Origin: Stappia taiwanensis
GTDB lineage: Bacteria; Pseudomonadota; Alphaproteobacteria; Rhizobiales; Stappiaceae
NCBI RefSeq assembly: GCF_014635285.1
Contig: NZ_BMCR01000001.1
Coordinates: 248,001-312,000 of the forward strand
Length of the DNA: 64,000 nucleotides
Direction: 5' to 3'
In this document: positions 27,806-36,447 of the stretch, piece by piece
Position numbering within the stretch: position 1 is the stretch's first letter
How the letters are laid out: every line of letters begins with the position of its first letter
Notes under the pieces: model-generated
Seen by the model: only the letters and a program-made list of their open reading frames with translations
The model's database searches: none
What the model was told of the DNA's origin: nothing
Made by a program: the position numbers and the translations under genes

Positions 27806-29119
27806 ATGGCAACTGAATTGCACGTCGGTGTCGCGGGCCTTGGAACGGTCGGCGCGTCCCTCGTCGGACTGCTGGACAAGAAAGCGAACGCGCTTGCGGC
27901 CCGCTGCGGCCGTCCCTTGAGGACGGTCGCGGTCTGCGCCCGTGACAGGACGCGCGATCGCGGGCTCGACCTGTCCGGCTGCGAATGGTTCGACGATCCC
28001 TGCGCGCTCGCGGTCTCGCCGTCGATTGACGTGTTCGTTGAACTGATCGGCGGCGACGAGGGGGCGGCGCATGACAGCGTGCGCGCTGCCCTGGAGGCCG
28101 GCAAGCATGTGGTGACGGCGAACAAGGCCTTGCTCGCCCGCCACGGCGTCGAGCTGGCGGCGATTGCCGAGAAGAACGGCGTCAGCCTCAATTTCGAGGC
28201 GGCGGTGGCCGGCGGTATCCCCATCGTCAAGACCATGCGCGAAGCGCTGGCGGGCAATGACGTTGCCCGCGTCTATGGCATCATGAACGGGACCTGCAAC
28301 TACATCCTCACCCGGATGGAGCAGGAAGGGCTCGGCTTTGCCGAATGCCTCGCCGATGCCCAGCGTCTCGGCTATGCCGAGGCCGATCCGACCTTTGACA
28401 TCGAAGGGTTCGACACGGCGCACAAGCTGGCGATCCTGACCTCGCTCGCCTTTGGCTGCGAGATCGACATGGATGCGATCTATGTCGAGGGCATCACCTC
28501 GATCAGCAAGGCGGATATCGAGGCGGCGAGCGAGCTTGGCTATCGCATCAAGCTCCTGGGCGTGGCGCTGCGCACCGACAGCGGCATCGAACAGCGGGTG
28601 CACCCGACCATGGTCCCTCGCGCTTCGGCGATTGCCCGCATCGACGGCGTGTTGAACGCGGTCGCGGTGGATGGCGATACGGTCGGGGAGGTGGTTCTGG
28701 TCGGCCCCGGTGCCGGTGGCAATGCCACCGCTTCCGCAGTGATCGCCGATCTTGCCGATGTGGCCCGCGGGCAGATGCGCCCCGCGCTTGGCGCACCGGT
28801 CGGCGAATTGACGCCCTATCGCGCGGCGCGGATGCGCCGGCATGAAGGGGGATATTACATCCGCCTTTCCGTCTTCGACCGTCCGGGTGCTTTCGCCGAG
28901 ATCGCCCGCCTCATGGCCGAGGAGGAGATTTCGCTGGAATCGATCGTGCAGCACGGCCGTGCGTCCGCTGCGGCGGGCGAGGGCTGTTCGCCGCAACCGG
29001 TGATCCTGATAACCTACGAAACAACAGAAGCCGCCGTGAAGCGGGCCCTTGCGGCGATTGAGGCGCAAAACCTGGTCGACGGCACCCCACAACTGATCCG
29101 GATCGAGAAACTCGCTTGA
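27806..29119 (+). CDS. hom: Homoserine dehydrogenase
   Basis: A 437-residue enzyme reducing aspartate semialdehyde to homoserine. The NAD(P)-binding GLGTVGASLVGLL is at residues 10-22. HVVTANKALLARHG and the catalytic domain (GGIPIVKTMREALAG, MNGTCNYILT, LGYAEADPTFDIEGFD) follow. A C-terminal ACT domain (YYIRLSVFDRPGAFAEIARL) implies feedback control, typically by threonine. The product feeds threonine and the metY pathway for methionine. Confidence 0.97.
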   Translation: MATELHVGVAGLGTVGASLVGLLDKKANALAARCGRPLRTVAVCARDRTRDRGLDLSGCEWFDDPCALAVSPSIDVFVELIGGDEGAAHDSVRAALEAGKHVVTANKALLARHGVELAAIAEKNGVSLNFEAAVAGGIPIVKTMREALAGNDVARVYGIMNGTCNYILTRMEQEGLGFAECLADAQRLGYAEADPTFDIEGFDTAHKLAILTSLAFGCEIDMDAIYVEGITSISKADIEAASELGYRIKLLGVALRTDSGIEQRVHPTMVPRASAIARIDGVLNAVAVDGDTVGEVVLVGPGAGGNATASAVIADLADVARGQMRPALGAPVGELTPYRAARMRRHEGGYYIRLSVFDRPGAFAEIARLMAEEEISLESIVQHGRASAAAGEGCSPQPVILITYETTEAAVKRALAAIEAQNLVDGTPQLIRIEKLA

Positions 29120-29153
29120 TCCCTGCACACTACCATTGATCTGAGGACCATTC

Positions 29154-30149
29154 ATGTCGAAGACCGAAGCCGCCAAGAGCGATGCGCTCGACCGTATCCT
29201 GGCCCTGGAACTGGCCCGTGTCACCGAGCGTGCTGCCGTGGCGGCTGCGCGGTTGCGCGGGCGCGGCGACGAGATGGCCGCCGACCAGGCCGCCGTCGAC
29301 GCCATGCGCCGCGAGCTGAACTGCCTGCCGATTGCGGGCACCGTGGTGATCGGCGAGGGCGAGCGCGACGAGGCGCCGATGCTCTACATCGGCGAGACGG
29401 TCGGCACCGGTGAGGGGCCGGCGGTCGATATCGCGCTCGACCCGCTCGAAGGCACGACCATCTGCGCCAAGAACCTGCCGAACTCGCTGGCGGTGATCGC
29501 GATGGCGCCGAAGGGCGGTCTGCTCAACGCTCCGGACAGCTACATGGAGAAGATCGCGGTGGGTCCGGGCTACCCTGCGGGGATCGTCGATCTCGACGCG
29601 CCGGTGGAAGAGAACATCGCCGCGCTGGCCAAGGAAAAGGGCGTGCCGGTGGCGGAAATCACCGCCTGCGTGCTCGACCGTCCGCGCCATGCCGGTCTGA
29701 TCGAGGGCCTGCGCGCGACCGGCGCCTCCATTCGCCTGATCGGCGATGGCGACGTGGCCGGTGTGATCCACACCACCGATCCGGACGAGACCGGCATCGA
29801 CATTTACATGGGCATTGGCGGCGCGCCGGAAGGCGTGCTGGCGGCGGCCGCTCTGCGCTGCATCGGCGGCCAGATGCAGGGGCGTCTGGTGATCACCCGC
29901 GAAGAGCAGGTCGAGCGCGCCTATCGCATGGGCATCGATGACATCAAGCGCAAGTACACCATGGAAGAGATGGCCACTGGCGATGTGCTGTTCGCGGCCA
30001 CCGGTGTCACCGACGGCAACTTCCTGCAGGGCGTGCGCTTCGGTCGTGGCGACATCACCACCCACACGGTCGTGATGCGCTCCACCACCGGGACCGTTCG
30101 CTACATCAAGGCGCGGCACAGCCATCTCGACAAGTTCCATTTGGGCTGA
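29154..30149 (+). CDS. glpX: Class II fructose-1,6-bisphosphatase
   Basis: A 331-residue GlpX-type sugar phosphatase for gluconeogenesis. Metal and substrate motifs are GTVVIGEGERDEAPM, VDIALDPLEGT and the later GIGGAPEGVLAAAALRCIGG. The length matches the family. A ribosome binding site GAGGACC precedes the ATG, 34 bases after hom. The order hom-glpX-recJ is conserved in alphaproteobacteria and suggests one transcript, though a hairpin separates glpX from recJ. Confidence 0.96.
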   Translation: MSKTEAAKSDALDRILALELARVTERAAVAAARLRGRGDEMAADQAAVDAMRRELNCLPIAGTVVIGEGERDEAPMLYIGETVGTGEGPAVDIALDPLEGTTICAKNLPNSLAVIAMAPKGGLLNAPDSYMEKIAVGPGYPAGIVDLDAPVEENIAALAKEKGVPVAEITACVLDRPRHAGLIEGLRATGASIRLIGDGDVAGVIHTTDPDETGIDIYMGIGGAPEGVLAAAALRCIGGQMQGRLVITREEQVERAYRMGIDDIKRKYTMEEMATGDVLFAATGVTDGNFLQGVRFGRGDITTHTVVMRSTTGTVRYIKARHSHLDKFHLG

Positions 30150-30164
30150 CTGAAATCTAAGCGC

Positions 30165-30190
30165 GGGCCGGCCGGCTGAACGGCCGGCCC
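30165..30190 (+). terminator. GC-rich hairpin after glpX
   Basis: A perfect 10-bp stem GGGCCGGCCG with CGGCCGGCCC and a 6-base loop, 15 bases after the glpX stop. No T run follows, so it may be a weak terminator or a processing/stability element. Confidence 0.45.
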
Positions 30191-30223
30191 CGCACCGGCG
30201 CCGACGGGGAGCCTCGAACGGGC

Positions 30224-32041
30224 ATGACAGGCATGGACGAGGGCACGCGGCGCACGGTTCTTGGCGTGGTGCGCTCCGCCGGCGAACGCATCTGGCAGGA
30301 ACGGCTCGACCGGCGTCAGGCCAGCGTCGCCATGGCCATCACCCAGCGGCTCGGCGTGCCGGAAGTGGTGGGCCGCGTGCTGGCCGGACGCGATGTACCT
30401 CTCGACGCGGCCACCGAGTTTCTCGACCCGACAATCAAGAGCCTGATGCCGGATCCCTCCGTGGTTCAGGACATGGAAGCGGGCGCGGCGCGGGCCGCCG
30501 ACGCAATTCTCGCCGGGGATGAGATCGCCGTCTTCGGTGACTACGATGTGGATGGCGCCACGTCTTCAGCGGTGCTGTCGCGTTACTTCTCCGCGCTTGG
30601 CGTTTCCTGCCGCATCCATATTCCCGACCGGATCACCGAAGGCTACGGCCCGAACGGCCCCGCCATCCGCGCCCTGAAGGACGCCGGCGCCGGGCTGCTG
30701 ATCTGCGTCGACTGTGGCAGCACCTCGTTCGAGGCGTTGGAGGAAGCCGCCGCCGTCGGGCTGGAAACGCTGGTGATCGACCATCATCAGGTCGGCGAAG
30801 CATTGCCCCGGGCCTATGCCCTGATCAACCCCAACCGGCAGGACGATCTGTCCGGCCTCGGCCATTTGGCCGCCGTCGGGGTCGCCTTTCTGTTCGTTGT
30901 CGCCCTGAACCGCGAGCTGCGCCGCCGGGGCGTGTTCCGCCAGCGGCGGGAGCCGGATCTTCTGGCTCTGCTCGATCTGGTCGCCGTCGGCACCGTCTGC
31001 GACGTGGTGCCGCTCAAGGGGCTGAACCGGGCCTTTGTGCGCAAGGGGCTGCTGGCTCTCCATGCGCGCGGCAACATTGGTCTTGCCGCGCTTTGCGACA
31101 TCGCCCGGGTCAACGGCCCGGCCACGCCCTATCATCTGGGCTTTCTCATCGGTCCGCGTATCAATGCGGGCGGGCGGATTGGCGATGCGGCGCTTGGCGC
31201 GCGTCTGCTGACGACCCTTGACGGGGATGAGGCGCGCTCGATTTCCGAGACCCTCGAACGGCTGAACGGCGAACGGCAGGCCATCGAGGCGATCATGCTG
31301 GAGGAGGCCGATGCCGCCGCCCTGATCGCGGTGGAGCGGAACGATCCGCCGGTGCTGGTCTCCGGCTCCGATGGCTGGCACCCGGGCGTGGTCGGGCTGG
31401 TCGCTTCCCGCCTGAAGGAACGCTACCGCCGCCCGGCCTTCGCCATTGCCTTCGACGAGCGGCGCGGTGTCGGCACCGGCTCCGGACGGTCGATTCCCGG
31501 CGTCGATCTTGGCGGGGCGGTGCGCAAGGCGGTTGATCTCGGAATTTTGGAAAAGGGCGGCGGCCATGCCATGGCCGCTGGCCTGACCGTGGCGCGTGAC
31601 CGGATGACCGAGCTTGAGGAATTTTTCCGGGCCGAGCTTTCCGATGAGGTGGCCGCCGCCCGCGCCGGCAACACCCTGAAGGTCGATGGCGTGCTGACCG
31701 CCAGCGCCGCCAGCGTCGATCTTCTGCACCTTCTGGAGGATGCCGGACCATTCGGAGCCGGTCATTCGGAGCCGGTGTTCGCCTTTCCCGCGCACCGGGT
31801 GAAATTCGCCGATGTGGTCGGCAAGGGGCATGTGCGCCTGACCCTGGGCGATGGCGCCGGTGGCAGCCTGAAGGCGATTGCCTTCAAGGCGGAGCAGACC
31901 CCCTTGGGGGAAATGCTGCTGTCGAAGCGCGGCCAGACCTTGCATCTGGCCGGGTCCTTGTCGCTCGACACTTGGCAGGGCCGCGAACAGGTTCAGGTGC
32001 GGGTGATCGATGCCGCCGATCCGCGTACGTGCCGGCCTTGA
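30224..32041 (+). CDS. recJ: Single-stranded-DNA-specific exonuclease RecJ
   Basis: A 605-residue 5'-3' exonuclease of the DHH superfamily used in recombination and mismatch repair. DHH motifs are FGDYDVDGATSSAV, then LLICVDCGS and the DHH triplet itself in LVIDHHQVGE. The C-terminal DHHA1 domain has GGGHAMAAGLTV, and an OB-fold region follows. The ATG at 30224 is used; another lies three codons later. Confidence 0.96.
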   Translation: MTGMDEGTRRTVLGVVRSAGERIWQERLDRRQASVAMAITQRLGVPEVVGRVLAGRDVPLDAATEFLDPTIKSLMPDPSVVQDMEAGAARAADAILAGDEIAVFGDYDVDGATSSAVLSRYFSALGVSCRIHIPDRITEGYGPNGPAIRALKDAGAGLLICVDCGSTSFEALEEAAAVGLETLVIDHHQVGEALPRAYALINPNRQDDLSGLGHLAAVGVAFLFVVALNRELRRRGVFRQRREPDLLALLDLVAVGTVCDVVPLKGLNRAFVRKGLLALHARGNIGLAALCDIARVNGPATPYHLGFLIGPRINAGGRIGDAALGARLLTTLDGDEARSISETLERLNGERQAIEAIMLEEADAAALIAVERNDPPVLVSGSDGWHPGVVGLVASRLKERYRRPAFAIAFDERRGVGTGSGRSIPGVDLGGAVRKAVDLGILEKGGGHAMAAGLTVARDRMTELEEFFRAELSDEVAAARAGNTLKVDGVLTASAASVDLLHLLEDAGPFGAGHSEPVFAFPAHRVKFADVVGKGHVRLTLGDGAGGSLKAIAFKAEQTPLGEMLLSKRGQTLHLAGSLSLDTWQGREQVQVRVIDAADPRTCRP

Positions 32042-32116
32042 AGCAGGCCGTGAACTAGGCAAAAATTTCCCTTAATTAACCAAGATGTAATCCCGTTGCT
32101 CCTATCTTGGGGGAGG

Positions 32117-32143
32117 ATGATGATGACGGGATTGAACGAATGA
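32117..32143 (+). promoter_or_regulatory. Possible leader minigene before a small ORF
   Basis: After GGGGGAGG come three ATG codons and five more sense codons, then a TGA whose first two bases overlap the ATG of the next frame (ATGA at 32140-32143). The strong ribosome binding site serves this eight-codon frame, not the downstream ORF, so translational coupling is a possibility. Confidence 0.3.
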
Positions 32144-32340
32144 CACCTCGGGCACAGCTGCGCCGGTTGATGAGCGACGTCGACCAGGCGGCGGACAGGG
32201 CGCATGTGGCGCTGCGGCGCGTGCAGGCCGGGCCCGACGTGCGCTGCGTCGATGCCGCCGAGGTGGCCGCGCCCTTGCGCCATGGCCTCATTCTCGCCAG
32301 CTTGTTGATGGCCGCGAAGGTGCTCTTCGCGCAAGGGTGA
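32140..32340 (+). CDS. Small protein of unknown function
   Basis: A 66-residue frame with an amphipathic N-terminal half (LRRLMSDVDQAADRAHVALR) and a hydrophobic C-terminus (HGLILASLLMAAKVLFAQG) that could be a single membrane helix. Third codon positions are strongly G/C, as in real genes nearby. An AT-rich stretch just upstream (32062-32100) could hold a promoter. I do not recognise the family, and it could be non-coding. Confidence 0.45.
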   Translation: MTPRAQLRRLMSDVDQAADRAHVALRRVQAGPDVRCVDAAEVAAPLRHGLILASLLMAAKVLFAQG

Positions 32341-32414
32341 GCCTGCGCGGAAGGCGTGGGAGCCGCTGATTTTGCGGTTGAATTTCCTTGGCACTGGCGG
32401 CAGCATCGCCGCCC

Positions 32415-33314
32415 ATGAGCACCAATTCCTATTCTATCGCGCTATGCGCGCTGAACCTTGGTCAGGGCGGGAAAACCGCCGGTGACTTTGTCGCGGCCAT
32501 TGCCCGCCATATGGGCCGGGCACGGGAGGCGGGCGCCCGTCTGCTCGTGCTGCCGGAATACATCAGCGAGTGTTTCCTCGCCTGGCGCCCGGAAGGGCTG
32601 TCCCCCGATGGCGAAATCGCCTGGATGGCGGGGGAGGCGGACCGGATCCTTCCCCAGCTTCGCGAACTTGTCACCCGCACTGGGGTTTCGCTGGTGGCTG
32701 GGTCGATGCCTCATGCGGCCGGCGAGGGGCGGTTCACCAACCGGGCAACGGCTTTCCTGCATGACGGCCGGACCATTCATCACGACAAGCTGGCGCTCAC
32801 CCCGGATGAGCAGGACCGGGACACCTGGGACCTTTACCCAGGCGATGCGGTGACGCTGTTCGAGCTGGACGGCATCCGCATGGCGATGCTGATCTGCCTC
32901 GATGTGGAGATGCCGGCTCTGTCCTGCCTGATGGCCGCCGAGGCACCCGAATTGCTGCTGGTGCCGTCGATGACCTCGAGCCTTGCCGGGTATAGCCGGG
33001 TGTTCGGCTGCGCCAAGGCACGGGCGGTGGAACTGATGGGCGCGGTGGCGGTCTGCGGCACGGTCGGCAGCACGCCGGGCACCACGCAGAACGAGGAAAC
33101 CGTCTCCGGCGCTGCGCTCTATCTGCCTTGCGAGCCGGGGCTTGGCTATGACGGCATCGGTGCGGCGCTGCCGCCGGTGGACGGCAAGGGCGGGGAAGAG
33201 CCGTTTCTGGTGGTGGATGTGCCGATCGGTGAGATCCGGGCGCTGCGTGCCGGCGGGGCCGAGGTCTGGCCGGGCAACTGGCGCGCCGATGGCGTGGCGC
33301 TGCGCAAGGCTTGA
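32415..33314 (+). CDS. Carbon-nitrogen hydrolase (nitrilase superfamily)
   Basis: A 299-residue amidohydrolase-like protein with the Glu-Lys-Cys triad: Glu in VLPEYISE, Lys in HHDKLALT and Cys in MLICLDVEMP. The superfamily cleaves amides and nitriles; the substrate here is not apparent. The sequence after the catalytic Cys, PALSCLMAAEAPELLLVPSM, matches the YafV/omega-amidase-like side only loosely. ATG 32415 is chosen over a TTG nine codons earlier; neither has a clear ribosome binding site. It is convergent with the tungstate transporter. Confidence 0.88.
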   Translation: MSTNSYSIALCALNLGQGGKTAGDFVAAIARHMGRAREAGARLLVLPEYISECFLAWRPEGLSPDGEIAWMAGEADRILPQLRELVTRTGVSLVAGSMPHAAGEGRFTNRATAFLHDGRTIHHDKLALTPDEQDRDTWDLYPGDAVTLFELDGIRMAMLICLDVEMPALSCLMAAEAPELLLVPSMTSSLAGYSRVFGCAKARAVELMGAVAVCGTVGSTPGTTQNEETVSGAALYLPCEPGLGYDGIGAALPPVDGKGGEEPFLVVDVPIGEIRALRAGGAEVWPGNWRADGVALRKA

Positions 33315-33366
33315 AGCGAGACGGGCAGCGGAGCTGCCGGCAATCATAATGTTCAGATAAGATAGT

Positions 33367-33391
33367 CGCCCCCGCCAGGCAGGCGGGGGCG
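33367..33391. terminator. Intrinsic terminator between nitrilase-family gene and tupA
   Basis: A perfect 10-bp stem CGCCCCCGCC with GGCGGGGGCG and a 5-base loop, between convergent genes. The T-rich tail is poor on both sides. Confidence 0.6.
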
Positions 33392-33413
33392 GCCGGTATT
33401 TGTCTTCAGCGGA

Positions 33414-34256
33414 TCAGTTGGTTTCCTTGGTCGCGTTCGGGAAGAACAACTGCTGGCCATCGACCTGGTAGGCGGCAATCGCCTTCTGGCCTTCCGCGCC
33501 GATCAGCCAGTCGATGAAGGCCTGGCCGTCGTCCTTCTTCACCGCGGCGTGCTTTTCCGGATTGACCAGAATGACGCCATACTGGTTGAACAGCCGGTCG
33601 TCGCCCTCGGTCAGGATTGCCAGCTCGCCCTTGTTCTTGAAGGCGATCCAGGTGGCCCGGTCCGACATGGTGTAGGCGCCCATACCGGCGGCGGCGTTCA
33701 GCGTCGCGCCCATGCCCGAGCCGGTTTCCCGGTACCAGCTGCCCGATGCCTCGCCGATGTCGACCTCGGCCATCTTCCAGAGCGCGCGCTCCTTCTTGTG
33801 GGTGCCGGAATCATCACCGCGCGAGGCGAAGGGCGCCTTGCTGTCCGCGATCTTGCGCAGCGCGAGCGGTGCGTCCGACAGGCCCTTGATACCGGCGGGG
33901 TCGCTCTTCGGTCCGATGATCACGAAATCGTTGTACATCACGTCGGACCGCTTCACGCCGAAGCCGTCCGCGACGAATTTTTCCTCCGCCGGCTTGGCGT
34001 GGACCAGAAGCACGTCGCCATCGCCATTGCGGGCATTCTTCAGGGCCTGCCCGGTGCCGACGGCGACGACACGGACTTCGATGCCGCTCTTGTCCTTGAA
34101 CTGCGGCAGGATGGCATCGAGCAAACCGGAGTTCTGCGTCGAGGTGGTCGACTGGACGATGATGAAACGATCATCGTCGGCAAGAGCCGGCGCCGTGGCG
34201 ACAACGCCCAGCGCGAGAACTGCGGCGGCGGATGCGGAGAAGAAACGTGTGAGCAT
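33414..34256 (-). CDS. tupA: Tungstate ABC transporter, substrate-binding protein
   Basis: A 280-residue periplasmic protein with a signal peptide ([17 protein letters not shown]). The TupA oxyanion-binding motifs follow: [40 protein letters not shown] and the later [14 protein letters not shown]. The family binds tungstate with very high affinity; molybdate or vanadate cannot be excluded from sequence. It is the last gene of the minus-strand order permease-ATPase-binding protein, 30 bases after the ATPase gene. Confidence 0.93.
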   Translation of the reverse strand: MLTRFFSASAAAVLALGVVATAPALADDDRFIIVQSTTSTQNSGLLDAILPQFKDKSGIEVRVVAVGTGQALKNARNGDGDVLLVHAKPAEEKFVADGFGVKRSDVMYNDFVIIGPKSDPAGIKGLSDAPLALRKIADSKAPFASRGDDSGTHKKERALWKMAEVDIGEASGSWYRETGSGMGATLNAAAGMGAYTMSDRATWIAFKNKGELAILTEGDDRLFNQYGVILVNPEKHAAVKKDDGQAFIDWLIGAEGQKAIAAYQVDGQQLFFPNATKETN

Positions 34257-34286
34257 GGGGTCTCCCTTCGGGTTTTGGCGGAAAGT

Positions 34287-35051
34287 TCACAGCAGGATCT
34301 GGCCGGCGAGATAGGCCCGGGCCTCGGGGGAGGCCGGTGCGTCGAAATAGCTGTCTGCGTCGCTGTGCTCGGTCAGCCGGCCGCGATGCAGGAAGACCAC
34401 GTCTTCGGCAAGCCTGCGGGCCTGATGCAGATCGTGGGTGACGAGCAGGACCTTGGTGCCGCCGGCCCGCGCCTTGTGCAGGGTCTCCTCGATCAGCAGC
34501 ACCGAGGCAGGGTCGAGATTGGCGCAAGGTTCATCAAGGAACAGGATATCCGGAGTGAGCAGCAGAGCGCGCGCCAAGGCCAGCCGCTGCTGTTCACCGC
34601 CTGACAGCAGGCGCGCTGGCCGGTCGGCCAGGTCATTGAGATGAAGGTCGTCCATGAGAATGGATAGAAGATCAGTTGCTTCAGGCGATTTCTTCAAGTT
34701 GACCGCGAATTGAAGATTGGCACGTACCGAACGTCTGAACAGCACCGGTTTCTGGAACACCATGGCCTGACGCTGGCGCGTGTGCCGGTCGAGCTCCCGC
34801 CCACCCCAAAGGATCCGTCCCGCCGAGGGGGGCAGGAGCCCGTGCAGCAGCTTCAGGAGTACGCTCTTGCCGGCGCCGTTGGGGCCCATGATCACCGTCA
34901 GCCGGTTGTCCGTCAGGTCGAGATCGATGCCGTCGAGGATCCGGGTGCCATCGGCGACGAAGCCGAGCCCGCGAACGGTCAGCGGCAGCCGGGCGGCGGG
35001 GCGCGCTTCGCCCGGGCTTGTGGGGAAGGGCAGGACGCGGGGGTCAGGCAT
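34287..35051 (-). CDS. tupC: Tungstate ABC transporter, ATP-binding protein
   Basis: A 254-residue ABC ATPase. Walker A is MGPNGAGKSVLLKLL, the signature is LLSGGEQQRLALARALL, Walker B is DILFLDEPCANLD, and the H-loop is VTHD. Its ATG overlaps the permease stop by 8 bases, so the two are translationally coupled. It energises uptake of the oxyanion bound by TupA. Confidence 0.93.
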   Translation of the reverse strand: MPDPRVLPFPTSPGEARPAARLPLTVRGLGFVADGTRILDGIDLDLTDNRLTVIMGPNGAGKSVLLKLLHGLLPPSAGRILWGGRELDRHTRQRQAMVFQKPVLFRRSVRANLQFAVNLKKSPEATDLLSILMDDLHLNDLADRPARLLSGGEQQRLALARALLLTPDILFLDEPCANLDPASVLLIEETLHKARAGGTKVLLVTHDLHQARRLAEDVVFLHRGRLTEHSDADSYFDAPASPEARAYLAGQILL

Positions 35052-35751
35052 AGGCCATCCTCCGCGCGCTCGCCCTGACGGCCATCACGGCGGCGTTGAC
35101 CGCCAGCGCGATCATCAGGAGCACAAGGCCCAGTGCCAGCGCCAACGCCAGATCGCCCTTCGATGTCTCAAGAGCGATGGCCGTGGTCATGACGCGGGTG
35201 ACGTGGTTGATGTTGCCGCCGACAATGATGACGGCGCCAACCTCGGCAATGGCCCGGCCGAAGCCGGCAAGCACCACGGTCAGCAGCGCATAGCGGGCAT
35301 CCCACAGCAGCGTCACTGCGGCCTTGTGCCAGGGAACCACCATGGAGCGGAAGGTGTCGGCGTATTCGGCGTTGAGATCGCTCAGGACCTGCTGGGTCAG
35401 GGCGACGATGATCGGGGTGACCAGAACGGCCTGGGCGATGATCATCGCCCCGGGGGTGTAAAGCAGCTGGAGAACGCCAAGCGGTCCGGCATTCGACAAG
35501 AGCATGTAGACCAAGAGGCCGACCACCACCGGCGGCAGGCCCATCAACGTGTTGAAAAGAACGACGAACAGCCCGCGTCCGGGAAAGCGCAGGATCGCCA
35601 GCGCGGCGCCGATTGGCAGGCCGATGACACATGCGATCAGAACCGCGGCAAAGGTGACGCGCAACGACAGGAACACGATTTCACCCAGCGCTGGGTCAAA
35701 CCGCCACAGCAACTGAAAGGCCAGGGAGAAGGAGTGTGCGAAATCCTGCAT
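35044..35751 (-). CDS. tupB: Tungstate ABC transporter, permease
   Basis: A 235-residue membrane protein with five to six helices and an EAA-like cytoplasmic loop (WDARYALLTVVLAGFGRAIAEVGAVIIVGG) typical of oxyanion permeases. The ATG at 35751 (MQDFAHS) is used; an in-frame ATG at 35784 would add 11 residues, and neither has a strong ribosome binding site. It is first in the operon, unlike the common tupABC order. Upstream, CGCA-N5-TGCG (within 35798-35815) is a small dyad, but I cannot tie it to a molybdate or tungstate regulator. Confidence 0.9.
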   Translation of the reverse strand: MQDFAHSFSLAFQLLWRFDPALGEIVFLSLRVTFAAVLIACVIGLPIGAALAILRFPGRGLFVVLFNTLMGLPPVVVGLLVYMLLSNAGPLGVLQLLYTPGAMIIAQAVLVTPIIVALTQQVLSDLNAEYADTFRSMVVPWHKAAVTLLWDARYALLTVVLAGFGRAIAEVGAVIIVGGNINHVTRVMTTAIALETSKGDLALALALGLVLLMIALAVNAAVMAVRASARRMAYA

Positions 35752-35925
35752 AATCCCGCGCGATTTCCGAAAATGAATGCCCATACGTAACCTAACGCAG
35801 CTTATGCGCTTGTAAAGTGGGTTCTCTCGCGAGCCATCCGCGCCGCGTTTGCGCTATAACAATGGCCAAACGGGGCGGCAGGTCGATGCGGCTTGGCCGC
35901 GACAGCAGAAAACTCAAGGAAAGTC

Positions 35926-36339
35926 ATGACGATCAAGCGGCGTTCAGGTGTGGGGTTCATCCTTGGCGGGCTCGTCGGAGCGGGGGGCGTGGCGCTGTCG
36001 GCGGCGGCCACCCATTCGGCGGCAACCGAGCTGTTGCGCCCGGCGGCACAGATGTTGCTGTTCCACGCGCCGCTGTTTCTCAGCTTGTCCCTGCTCTTTC
36101 TCTGGCGCGGACGCGGTGTGTCCGCCGCCGTTCTGGCGATGGGCACCGGAGCGCTTGTTGTGCTTGTGGCCGGGTTGGCGCTTTTTTGCGGAGATCTGCT
36201 GTTTCGTGCCTATGGCGGCGCGCGGTTGTTTCCCTTCGCCGCGCCGCTTGGCGGCAGCCTGTTGATCGCTGCCTGGGTTGGTGTGATCCTCACAGGGGCC
36301 GCGCTGCTGCGCTCCGGCGAAACCGAGCGTGGCGCTTAG
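35926..36339 (+). CDS. DUF423 family membrane protein
   Basis: A 137-residue protein with four hydrophobic helices: GFILGGLVGAGGVALSAAAT, MLLFHAPLFLSLSLLFLW, MGTGALVVLVAGLALFCGD, and LGGSLLIAAWVGVILTGA. The GDLLFRAYGGARLFPFAAP loop matches DUF423 (HAPL and P-x-GG pattern). Function is unknown in the family. The ATG at 35926 follows AAGGAAAGTC; the frame runs in from 35893. Confidence 0.82.
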   Translation: MTIKRRSGVGFILGGLVGAGGVALSAAATHSAATELLRPAAQMLLFHAPLFLSLSLLFLWRGRGVSAAVLAMGTGALVVLVAGLALFCGDLLFRAYGGARLFPFAAPLGGSLLIAAWVGVILTGAALLRSGETERGA

Positions 36340-36447
36340 GCGCGACAGCATGTCGGATTTGTACAAGCCGCGCGCGGGAAACGGCGGCACAACAATGCCA
36401 TGGATGGTCGCGCCGTTTCGCGATCGCGACAGGAAGCCGAGGTTCGC

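Noticed and set aside
26411-29341. A 976-codon open frame on the minus strand.
   Set aside because: It runs antisense through the aminotransferase and homoserine dehydrogenase genes, both unmistakable. The frame is open only because of high GC codon bias and shows no family motif.
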